Shown here in pieces: positions 1 through 7,263 of a DNA stretch of 64,000 nt. Each line of letters starts with the position of its first letter. Position 1 is the first letter of the stretch. The stretch spans positions 1,116,001-1,180,000 of the forward strand of contig NZ_CP029487.1 in assembly GCF_002441855.2 (NCBI RefSeq), read 5' to 3'. The stretch comes from Eubacterium maltosivorans (GTDB lineage Bacteria > Bacillota > Clostridia > Eubacteriales > Eubacteriaceae). The position numbers and the translations under genes are program-made. A model generated the notes under the pieces. The model was not told where the DNA came from. It ran no database searches and saw only the letters and a list, made by a program, of their open reading frames with translations.

Positions 1-488
1 GCGATATCGGTCGTTGGCGTCGCCTCAGCCACAAAGCTGTTTTCAAGAAGATTGCACTGCATAGCTGCGCCGTTTCCAGAAGCCTTAACTCCAAGGGCCG
101 CATTGAAGGCGTTGGTGTTTGTGCTGCCGTTTGTAAGGCTGATGCTGCCGGACAAGACTTTGATCTCCAGACGATACTTCCTGCCCTTGGGCAGAATGGC
201 GGTGGTGATCCAGCTATCCGGGCGCCCCGTGTTATTCAAAAATTCCGGTGCAAAGCAAAGATTCATGTTGCCGGTACTGTAGTAGGTTCCGTCAAAGGTG
301 ACTATTCCATTTTCTTCGGTGTTGATGGAAAGCCCGTTTAGGATGGCGCTTTTCCCATCCGACCAGAAAGGTTTTAACAGGTTGGTTTGCTTTTCCCAGT
401 ATAAGGAGTTGCCTTTATAGACGGCTTGATGGTAATGACCGGCAAAATAGATGGCTTGATGCTGTTTTCCATTAAACTGAATGCCCAT
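1..488 (-). CDS. Phage tail/receptor-binding protein, N-terminal part (runs off left edge)
   Basis: The frame is open from an ATG at 488 to the window edge, giving at least 162 residues. The first 32 residues (starting MGIQFNGKQHQAIYFAGHYH, then a short stretch ending in LYWEK) match in pattern the start of the 369-aa protein at 4163-5272: hydrophobic, Y/FN, G-H, A, G, W at the same spacing. This suggests a shared tail-attachment module. The rest is beta-rich and resembles a carbohydrate-binding or jelly-roll domain (W-I-T-T and R-K-Y-R-L-E-I strands). It is the last visible gene of the tail-tip module; the C-terminus and any lysis genes lie outside the window. The family is not recognised; the structural role is inferred from position. 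Confidence 0.6.
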   Translation of the reverse strand, partial: MGIQFNGKQHQAIYFAGHYHQAVYKGNSLYWEKQTNLLKPFWSDGKSAILNGLSINTEENGIVTFDGTYYSTGNMNLCFAPEFLNNTGRPDSWITTAILPKGRKYRLEIKVLSGSISLTNGSTNTNAFNAALGVKASGNGAAMQCNLLENSFVAEATPTTDI

Positions 489-491
489 GGC

Positions 492-2045
492 TCACTCCTG
501 TATGAAATACCAGGTATCCGGATCTGGACTCGCTGGCATTGACGCCACAGACAGCATTTTAGGGGATCGGTCCAGTGACGTGACAAGAGCCCATTGTCTA
601 TAGAGATCGCCATAGTTGTCCTCAAAATACTGGTACAGATTCAGAGTGTCGGTGTTCAAGTAAAGATCACCGTCCGCATAGGGCAGGTGATTGCTCGGGG
701 AGCTGTCTGTTGCCGGCCTCTCGCCAGTAATGGCCGTCCCGGTAAGAAGATGGCAGCCCGCAGTACTTCCCATCCATATCCATTCGGTGTTTCCACTTTC
801 GCCGTTATAACGATACTGATAAAGATAACCGGTAAATTTGTTCAGATAATATTTGCCTTCGACTTTCTCAAGTCCGGTGCCAACCTCCTCGCCGACTGAC
901 TGCCACCCACCGACTACGCTCGCCCCCACTTCCAGAATGTCGTTGGAATTCACCGTTCCTCCGCCAGATGCGCCCTGGGGAATGACAAAATCCAGAATCG
1001 CAGCGGCTTCTGTTCCGGAGTTTGTCACGGCTGCGCTGCTTCCAGGCGCTCCGGTCGTGACCGTTCCTACGGTAATGGTCGCACTTTTACCGGGATCTCC
1101 GGGCGGTCCTGCAGCTGGAAAACCCGTATCGGTATCACCGATAAACCAGTTTCCATTATCACCAATGGCGGGCGTATCTCCTTTATCGCCCTTGTTTCCG
1201 GTGGCTGAGATCCCCGTATCCGTGCCGCTGATCCACCAATGCCCATTGTCGCCGATCTCCGGCGTATCTCCAGCATCTCCCTTTATTTTGCCGACATTGG
1301 TCCACGCGCTGTCCGCCAGGGTCCAGACGTACAGGTTCCCATCGATCATATAGGCCCGGCCGGGTTCTCCGACCACCGGCAGCTCCGCAGTTGATTCCAG
1401 AGTGCCCAGAATGGACAGTCCGGCTCCTTCCTTACCCTGTTCTCCCGGCGGCCCGTCTAAGTCTCCAGCCTCGTATTTTTCTTGGAAGGTCTGGCCGTCG
1501 GTGAACACTACGTCCTCGGCGGTAAAATTGTCAACGATGGCCTGGGCGTCATCTTTGATCTTGGTCATATCCTGGAGTATCTGATCCGCGCTGCCGATGG
1601 TTTCATTGATCTGCGCCGCCAAAGCGATCAGCTGTGAAATCAGCGGCGCCTCTGGATCAAAGGGCTTTGTGCCCAGAATGGAGGGCGGGATGGTGCACCG
1701 GGCCTTTTCGGTCTGCCAGATCCGTGTGGCCTCCTGCCACTTTGTGATGTCCTCGCAGTCCGCCAGCACCAGCATAAAGGACAGCTCGCCGGCTACGTTG
1801 GTCAAATGCTTTCCAATGAGCCAGCGCACAATGATCTGATCGGCGGTGACCGTCTTGGTGGCCGTGTCGATGAAGCCGCCCGCAGCATTTTCATAGAGAA
1901 AAAGCGGCGTTAAATCCGACAGGTCCTCATCGTACTGGGTCCGGTCCAAAACAAAGTCTACGAACTCGGTGCCATTGTCGTACTGGACGGCCAGGACGGT
2001 CTGGTATTGTAGTTCGATTTTTCGGTTACTAATGGCGATTTTCAT
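492..2045 (-). CDS. BppU-type baseplate/tail fibre protein with collagen-like repeats
   Basis: 517 aa. Residues about 1-125 form a domain like the N-terminal domain of lactococcal phage BppU, which anchors receptor-binding proteins to the baseplate; the same domain is the core of the 208-aa protein at 3527-4153. A helical linker (about 140-190) leads to Gly-X-Y collagen-like segments (GPPGEQGKEGAG, GNKGDKGDTPAIGDNG, GPPGDPGKS) between about residues 198 and 320, which usually form a trimeric stalk. The C-terminus has two short repeats with Y-Q-Y and W residues (DLYLNTDTLNLYQY; KYYLNKFTGYLYQY), likely a fibre head. It probably acts in host-surface recognition. It sits between two other candidate tail proteins and only 3 bases upstream of the partial gene at 1-488. 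Confidence 0.75.
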   Translation of the reverse strand: MKIAISNRKIELQYQTVLAVQYDNGTEFVDFVLDRTQYDEDLSDLTPLFLYENAAGGFIDTATKTVTADQIIVRWLIGKHLTNVAGELSFMLVLADCEDITKWQEATRIWQTEKARCTIPPSILGTKPFDPEAPLISQLIALAAQINETIGSADQILQDMTKIKDDAQAIVDNFTAEDVVFTDGQTFQEKYEAGDLDGPPGEQGKEGAGLSILGTLESTAELPVVGEPGRAYMIDGNLYVWTLADSAWTNVGKIKGDAGDTPEIGDNGHWWISGTDTGISATGNKGDKGDTPAIGDNGNWFIGDTDTGFPAAGPPGDPGKSATITVGTVTTGAPGSSAAVTNSGTEAAAILDFVIPQGASGGGTVNSNDILEVGASVVGGWQSVGEEVGTGLEKVEGKYYLNKFTGYLYQYRYNGESGNTEWIWMGSTAGCHLLTGTAITGERPATDSSPSNHLPYADGDLYLNTDTLNLYQYFEDNYGDLYRQWALVTSLDRSPKMLSVASMPASPDPDTWYFIQE

Positions 2046-2057
2046 GTTGTCTCCTCC

Positions 2058-3527
2058 TTATGCCAAAGTCCATCCCTTGTTTGTGGCAATGGCTTTCTGT
2101 TCAGTGGTCAGCTTGGCCAGGTTATCGACACCCATGGTCAATGTTTGGCCTGAAGCCACTTTAAGGTTGTTAAGGACTTCCACAAGGGCCTCTGTGGTAA
2201 ACTGGGTGGATGCACTGATATCCAGATCGTACTGAATATTCTTTAAATGGACTTCTCTCATGCTGGTGCATCCCTCCAAAATCGACTCGCTGTAAGGCGC
2301 CTGGTCCATATCGATGGCCGGGATACACGCCAAGGCAGCACAATTTTGGAAGCAGGCGCTGGCGTCTGATGCTTGAATGATGTACGGCGGCAGGTTAACC
2401 GCCTTAAGCTTGCTGCATCCTGAAAAGGTCCCATACAGGTAGGTGTTAAACAGAGGTGCTTCAAAGTTGATGACTTCCAGGTTGGTGCAGTCTTTGAAAG
2501 CTTCATATAAAAATTCACCACTCAGGAGGGTATTGCTGCTGAAATCAATCCTTTTAATGTTGGAAGACATGGTAAACACGGAGCCTGTGCTGGCATAGAA
2601 CCCGCCGCTGAACCGGACATACTGCAGTGCGCCGGATGCGCCCACCATCCCTGAATCATCGGGATTGATAAAAAGACAATCCAGATAGATCAGCTTGGTT
2701 GTGCTCATGTATTCGTAATCTTCTTTTGCCGCACCGCTGTATTCAACCACCACGGCGGAATCCCCGGAAAGAGCGGTCACAAAGCTGTTCAGGCTCGCGT
2801 TCTCCAGATATCGGAAACAAACTTTACAGTTCACCAGAACTAAAACATCAAAAGCCGGAAGTGCCCAGTCAATGACCTTTCCGGATGTTTTCACAATAAA
2901 CCAGTGTATTTTCTTCGTACTGTCCACCAGGCTGTCCGGACATTTTGTTTCATCCCAGGTGTGGGTGACGGCGGTCTCTGCCGTACTGCTCGCGTAAGTT
3001 TTTCCATCGCTGGTTTCAATGGAATACTGGTTCGTTCCACCTTTTTTTAATGTAACGGCCACACTGCTGTAGGTCATTATCAGTGCGTAGGATCCGGTCA
3101 CCCCAAGGGCACCAACCAGATCATTTGCCTTTTCCCGGCAATAGACAACGTCCTCATGAAAAAAACCTTTGCCTTCGGGCTCAGCTTCTGCCTTTCCTGC
3201 AATATCAGCGATTTTTCCAGCATACTGAGCAAAGGAAATGCCAGTGTCCACCGAAACCCCTTTTGCCTCAATGGCCTGCTTGATGGAGCCTTTGCTTATC
3301 TCGATGTTTTCAGCCAGTTCAACGGCGGTACCAGTCACTTCTGGATCGTTAATGATGGTCCGGAGTTTTTCGGAGACGGTATCCTCTGTTGGAATCGCGG
3401 CGATTTTGTCCGCGTATTGCCGGAAGGTGGTTTCTGTCGGTATGGCCACTCCGTGTTCTTCAATTGCCCGCCTCAGGCACAATTTTGTGTCAAGCAAGTA
3501 ATTCAGTTTATCGTTGACAGTTCCCAT
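2058..3527 (-). CDS. Tail fibre protein with leucine-rich (BspA-like) repeats
   Basis: 489 aa. The N-terminus carries two copies of a K-x2-I-x2-AI-x3-GV...F-x2-Y-x2-KIA-I unit (about residues 13-45 and 77-110), a trimerisation-type repeat common at the base of Firmicutes phage fibres. From about residue 330 there are irregular leucine-rich repeats of the LRR_5/BspA type (F-x-D-C-T-N-L-E-V-I-N-F; F-x-G-C-S-K-L-K-A-V-N-L; L-E-G-C-T-S-M-R-E-V). The last 35 residues (ending TTEQKAIATNKGWTLA) form a cap often seen on such fibres. LRR fibres bind host surface proteins or glycans; that role is inferred here. The start overlaps the stop of the upstream BppU-like gene (TGATG), so the two are translationally coupled. 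Confidence 0.7.
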   Translation of the reverse strand: MGTVNDKLNYLLDTKLCLRRAIEEHGVAIPTETTFRQYADKIAAIPTEDTVSEKLRTIINDPEVTGTAVELAENIEISKGSIKQAIEAKGVSVDTGISFAQYAGKIADIAGKAEAEPEGKGFFHEDVVYCREKANDLVGALGVTGSYALIMTYSSVAVTLKKGGTNQYSIETSDGKTYASSTAETAVTHTWDETKCPDSLVDSTKKIHWFIVKTSGKVIDWALPAFDVLVLVNCKVCFRYLENASLNSFVTALSGDSAVVVEYSGAAKEDYEYMSTTKLIYLDCLFINPDDSGMVGASGALQYVRFSGGFYASTGSVFTMSSNIKRIDFSSNTLLSGEFLYEAFKDCTNLEVINFEAPLFNTYLYGTFSGCSKLKAVNLPPYIIQASDASACFQNCAALACIPAIDMDQAPYSESILEGCTSMREVHLKNIQYDLDISASTQFTTEALVEVLNNLKVASGQTLTMGVDNLAKLTTEQKAIATNKGWTLA

Positions 3528-4153
3528 CAGATCACCTCCCCGTTGATGGCATCAATGGAATCCACATAGGTGACGGATTCTCCATTGATCGCATCGATCA
3601 TATCCACAAGACTGTTAATCAACCCCTCTGTCTTGGCGGCTTCCTCTGTTGCCTTCTTTTCGGCTTGTTGCGCCTTTTGGGCATCGCTCTGAACTTCTGC
3701 TCCGGCCGCAGTAACGGCACTGGCAATGGCCAGCATTTGCATAATAATCGGTTCCTCCGGAACCGCGTAGTCATCCCCCACCAGGCTTCCGGTGATGTTG
3801 GACTTTGCGATATTGGTGGACCAGACCTTTTCGGCGCTTGGTAAATCCTCATAGTTCGCTGCGCTTAAAAAGGTCAGCCCAAACAAAAAGCGGCCGTTGA
3901 CGGTTGTCAGGGAGCGGGTAACGCTCCAGCTGGCCTGTATTTTATCCCCAACTAACGCGGTATTCAATGCCTCAAAGCGTGTGCCCAGTTCGTTGGAGTA
4001 GACGATAAAGCCGCTCATCTGTGACAGGTCGATATCACTTTCGGTAAAACGGTCCAGGACAAAGCAAGCGGTTTCTGTCGCGTTGTCATTCTCCACAGCG
4101 ATGGCTGTGGTCTGGTCGATCTGGATGTCTCTGCCAATCACTCTTATTTCCAT
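3527..4153 (-). CDS. Short BppU-type baseplate protein
   Basis: 208 aa. The first ~125 residues are a BppU N-terminal domain homologous to that of the 517-aa protein (shared pattern V-x-N-D-N-x-T-E...CFVLDR...D-x-D-L and a later W-S-V-T-R-S-L-T). The C-terminal ~60 residues are an Ala/Glu/Lys-rich coiled coil (QKAQQAEKKATEEAAK) followed by two copies of I-D-A-I-N-G-E. It may be an adaptor that pairs with the LRR fibre encoded next, to which it is coupled by TGATG overlap. The two BppU paralogues probably arose by duplication within the receptor-binding cassette. Confidence 0.7.
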   Translation of the reverse strand: MEIRVIGRDIQIDQTTAIAVENDNATETACFVLDRFTESDIDLSQMSGFIVYSNELGTRFEALNTALVGDKIQASWSVTRSLTTVNGRFLFGLTFLSAANYEDLPSAEKVWSTNIAKSNITGSLVGDDYAVPEEPIIMQMLAIASAVTAAGAEVQSDAQKAQQAEKKATEEAAKTEGLINSLVDMIDAINGESVTYVDSIDAINGEVI

Positions 4154-4162
4154 AATCTTTTT

Positions 4163-5272
4163 TTACACAGCAGCATGGAAAATGCTGCAAGCTCCTTTCG
4201 ATGAATCTTTTACGACAACGTAATAGCCATCCTTTGGAATATAATACAGTCCGTCGGGGGCTGTGAAATTATTTTGAACATTCTTCCAATTGATGAGATC
4301 GTAAGATACCCTGAAAACGCCTGTTTCAAATAGAACATAAAAACCGCGTTCAGGATCATAAGTCAGCATACTCGGGAAGCCACCGAATCCATCTTTAAAA
4401 GTAGCAATTTCTGCGTATGTGTAGTCCTCCTTGAGCAAAAACAGGTAATCGTTTCGTTGATCTTTCCAGATTGTTATTCTATAAAATATCTGGTTGTTTA
4501 AATAGCTGGCCTTAAAAAGATCGCCGTCCTGAAAATTCCTGACAGTGTAAGTTAAATCTTGTTGAATGCTGGCAAATACATCTTCTTCTTCATCGTAACA
4601 CCCGATTCCGTTAAGATAAAACGGAACTTCTGCATGTCGTTGCTTGACGGCCCCCACTATTCGGTTTCCGCTTCCAAAGTTCGGAACGACTGCAATAATA
4701 TTCGTTCCATGCGCTGTGTGTCCATCCAGCGAGGCCTTTCCGCCCATCCACAGATATAGATCTTTTCCATCGTAAATCACATCATTAAGACGGTTCTCTG
4801 CATTCAAAAATCCAAACTGCTCAATGCCTGACCCTCTGACCGTTATATATTCCCACATATCACCAAATTCAGAATAGTAAAAAGAGCACCTTAAACTGTC
4901 TTCTTTTAACATTAAATCGGTGTTGTACGTAGAGAATTCAATCGGGTCCATGATGATGACAAACCCTTTGTGCGAATACGGAACCCGTTTTCGCGGCGTT
5001 ATGGTCAGGTTTATTCCGGACTGTGGTTTCCATTGATGATCTGCTTTGTCATAATACAGAATCGCTCCGTCAGAAGTGTAATAAATATAATTGCCATCTG
5101 CGTTATAGTATAGGTTACCATAACCCATCCACTGAAAATTTAAGCTGTTAAAAAAGTGGTCAATGCTAAATCTGTCTGGCCATATCTTTTGCCCATCAAT
5201 CCAGGCTTCCCGCATATGCCGGCCGCTAACGACCAGGTCACTGGCCTTTTTCTGGTTATAAACAATGCTCAT
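4163..5272 (-). CDS. Tail-tip protein with beta-propeller-like body
   Basis: 369 aa. Residues 1-35 repeat the short module found in the protein at 1-488. The body is rich in aromatic residues and beta strands with repeated Y/W-D-G and Y-Y-x-x-D patterns, and the C-terminal half (TYDPERGFYVLFETGVFRVS, then S-Y-D-L-I-N-W-K and GLYYIPKDGYYVV) resembles phage proteins with sialidase/BNR-like propeller repeats. Enzymatic residues are not evident, so a glycan-binding role is more likely than cleavage. Its stop lies 9 bases before the 208-aa gene's start and it follows the Tal gene directly. Function is inferred. Confidence 0.6.
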   Translation of the reverse strand: MSIVYNQKKASDLVVSGRHMREAWIDGQKIWPDRFSIDHFFNSLNFQWMGYGNLYYNADGNYIYYTSDGAILYYDKADHQWKPQSGINLTITPRKRVPYSHKGFVIIMDPIEFSTYNTDLMLKEDSLRCSFYYSEFGDMWEYITVRGSGIEQFGFLNAENRLNDVIYDGKDLYLWMGGKASLDGHTAHGTNIIAVVPNFGSGNRIVGAVKQRHAEVPFYLNGIGCYDEEEDVFASIQQDLTYTVRNFQDGDLFKASYLNNQIFYRITIWKDQRNDYLFLLKEDYTYAEIATFKDGFGGFPSMLTYDPERGFYVLFETGVFRVSYDLINWKNVQNNFTAPDGLYYIPKDGYYVVVKDSSKGACSIFHAAV

Positions 5273-6550
5273 TTATGCCTCCACATCACACACGAGGTAC
5301 AAAACCCCGCTTTCTTCGTTTGCCGGCGGGTAAGAATCAATGACTTCCCACCGGTACTGGCTCACCTGCTGCACAATCCCACCCGTATAACCGCCGGTCC
5401 CGCCGCCCGCGGACGGGTCATAGGTGCCATTGACCTTTTCGTCCAGCTCATCCAGGCGGCTCTTGGTTTCTTCCTCATCGTCGGTGAAGGTATAGACCGG
5501 GGTGCCAATCTCGATTTTGTTGTACTTGCCGGTCAGGGCATTCCAGTCTACGGAGATGCAGCGGGATACAAAGGCAATATCAATCTTTTTATGGTAGCAA
5601 TGAACCGTGTCCCCGATGTTCACCGTCTCAAGGACTGCGAAGTCTTTATACTCGGTGGTGTTGGCCAGACAAGCCATATTGATTTTGTGGTTGAAGGACG
5701 GTCTATCTGCGCCACCGGTATAAAGCGCCCTGCATCGGCTGCGGAGCTCCTCCTGAGCTTCGGACAGCGTAGCAAAGCCTTCCTCATCAGGATCGCCGGC
5801 GTTTTTCTTAACCTTCACATCTTCAAAGGTCACCTTCCGCTCATAGATCAAGGCATAATCGTTTATCTTCGGGCTATCCACATAGGCCGCCGCCGGATCC
5901 AGGGTAATGCCGTCAAACCCAAAGGGGTATATTCTTGTGATAACCGTGTCCATGCTCTGGCGTTCTTCAATCTCCAGAAGATTTTTGCCAAAGGCGATGG
6001 TAACGCCATTGTCCTCCCCGATCTTGGTATTAACATAAACATCAAAGTTATCAAACAGGCACTCGCCGCCCCACCTGGAGATATAGGTGTTGCTTTTTTC
6101 CCCACAGATGGCCTCTACCACGTTCTTGACAATGTAATAGGATGTGTTTACCTTTGTGATGTCGGAATGTCCTGTAAAGGACGTTTTATCCAAAATAATG
6201 GCAAGGGCTTCCTGTCCGTTTTTCTGGGTTGGCCGGACGTCCAGAAGGATGGTGTTGATCAGGTCAAAGAAAATATGCCGAGCGTAGATGACCATCCGAT
6301 CCATCTTTTTCTGTGTGTCATAGATTCGAAATAGCTGCCTCTTGCTGTAGGGGGTGGGGCACCCGATGATGGCTTCATTCTGTAGGTACCGCCAGCGCCC
6401 TTCTGCATCAAAGGGGTGCTCCATCTCAATTTCACACTGTCCGTTCAGTTCCATGATAAAATTGCATTTACTGGGCTGAAGAACCATATCGCCGTTGTCG
6501 GTAAAAGCGGCAGCTTTCAGTTCGGTTCGGCTGTTATACACGTTAATCAT
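5273..6550 (-). CDS. Phage tail-associated lysin/endopeptidase-type protein (Tal)
   Basis: 425 aa. It matches the 'prophage endopeptidase tail' / minor structural protein family: start MINVYNSRTELKAA, then N-F-I-M-E-L-N-G-Q-C-E-I-E-M-E and a Y-S-K-R-Q-L-F-R-I-Y-D motif at about 85. The protein forms the tail tip below Dit and carries the receptor-binding proteins. It is short for the family and ends in a Gly-rich linker (GGGTGGYTGG) plus about 30 residues, so a separate cell-wall hydrolase domain is not present. Order TMP-Dit-Tal-fibres is canonical for siphoviruses. The stop abuts the next gene, and the start overlaps the stop of Dit. Confidence 0.85.
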   Translation of the reverse strand: MINVYNSRTELKAAAFTDNGDMVLQPSKCNFIMELNGQCEIEMEHPFDAEGRWRYLQNEAIIGCPTPYSKRQLFRIYDTQKKMDRMVIYARHIFFDLINTILLDVRPTQKNGQEALAIILDKTSFTGHSDITKVNTSYYIVKNVVEAICGEKSNTYISRWGGECLFDNFDVYVNTKIGEDNGVTIAFGKNLLEIEERQSMDTVITRIYPFGFDGITLDPAAAYVDSPKINDYALIYERKVTFEDVKVKKNAGDPDEEGFATLSEAQEELRSRCRALYTGGADRPSFNHKINMACLANTTEYKDFAVLETVNIGDTVHCYHKKIDIAFVSRCISVDWNALTGKYNKIEIGTPVYTFTDDEEETKSRLDELDEKVNGTYDPSAGGGTGGYTGGIVQQVSQYRWEVIDSYPPANEESGVLYLVCDVEA

Positions 6551-7263
6551 TAGATTTTCCTCATATTGGTGATAATTTTGCCTGTAAAGCCATCGGTTAG
6601 ACTAAGGGTATTCTTCCCTGGCAAAAGAAACAGATCGGAAAACTCCCCGGTCATGGCCTTATTGGCAAAAATGCCCTGGCTTTTATAGCAGAGCTGTTTT
6701 TCAGTGTTGATGGTCAGTTCCCCGTCAATGGTCAAAGGGATGGCGTTACCATTGACAGTCAGGGTACAGGCTCCGTTTCCAGTGATGATGTAAATCGGGC
6801 GGCTGACTGCAGCGTTATTCATGAGCTGATCGGTGAGATTAACAGCCACGTCGCTGGCGGCCTGGTAGCGGTAAGGGTCGCAGGTGAATTTCGCTGTGAA
6901 CTGCCCGTAACGCCGGTACTGGATTTCAATTTCTGACATTTCAACCTGATGCACCCGATAGAATGAACGTTCATCTACGGACAGAAAAAGCCGCGGGTCG
7001 CTTGTATCCTTAAGCCAGCGCTTTACAATGTCAATGGCATCCTCGTTTTTCTCAAGATCCTGGATCTCCATTTCCAACGGGATAACAATATCATCATAAG
7101 CGTCCTCCTCGTACAGCAGGCCATCGCGCCCCGGGATGGTAATGGTATCGTAGCGTTTTTGTGGTGTCGGTATCTGAATGGTCCCAAGCAGCTTTACCAC
7201 GACTCCTGTAATTCCAACCGCGTCGGACCGATACCCGTTATATTGGATGTATGCTTTAGACAT
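6550..7263 (-). CDS. Distal tail protein (Dit)
   Basis: 237 aa. Typical Siphovirus_tail/Dit protein: the N-terminal half forms the hexameric ring domain (V-K-L-L-G-T-I-Q-I-P, then I-T-I-P-G-R-D-G-L-L-Y), followed by the characteristic F-T-C-D-P-Y-R-Y segment near residue 130 and a C-terminal galectin-like beta domain. Dit joins the tail tube to the Tal tip. It overlaps the start of Tal by one base and the end of the tape measure gene by 8 bases, as expected for a tightly packed late operon. Confidence 0.9.
   Translation of the reverse strand: MSKAYIQYNGYRSDAVGITGVVVKLLGTIQIPTPQKRYDTITIPGRDGLLYEEDAYDDIVIPLEMEIQDLEKNEDAIDIVKRWLKDTSDPRLFLSVDERSFYRVHQVEMSEIEIQYRRYGQFTAKFTCDPYRYQAASDVAVNLTDQLMNNAAVSRPIYIITGNGACTLTVNGNAIPLTIDGELTINTEKQLCYKSQGIFANKAMTGEFSDLFLLPGKNTLSLTDGFTGKIITNMRKI

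Noticed and set aside
5156-6334. 392-aa plus-strand open frame
   Set aside because: It lies antisense to the Tal gene, has no ribosome-binding site and no recognisable domain; it follows from codon bias on the other strand.
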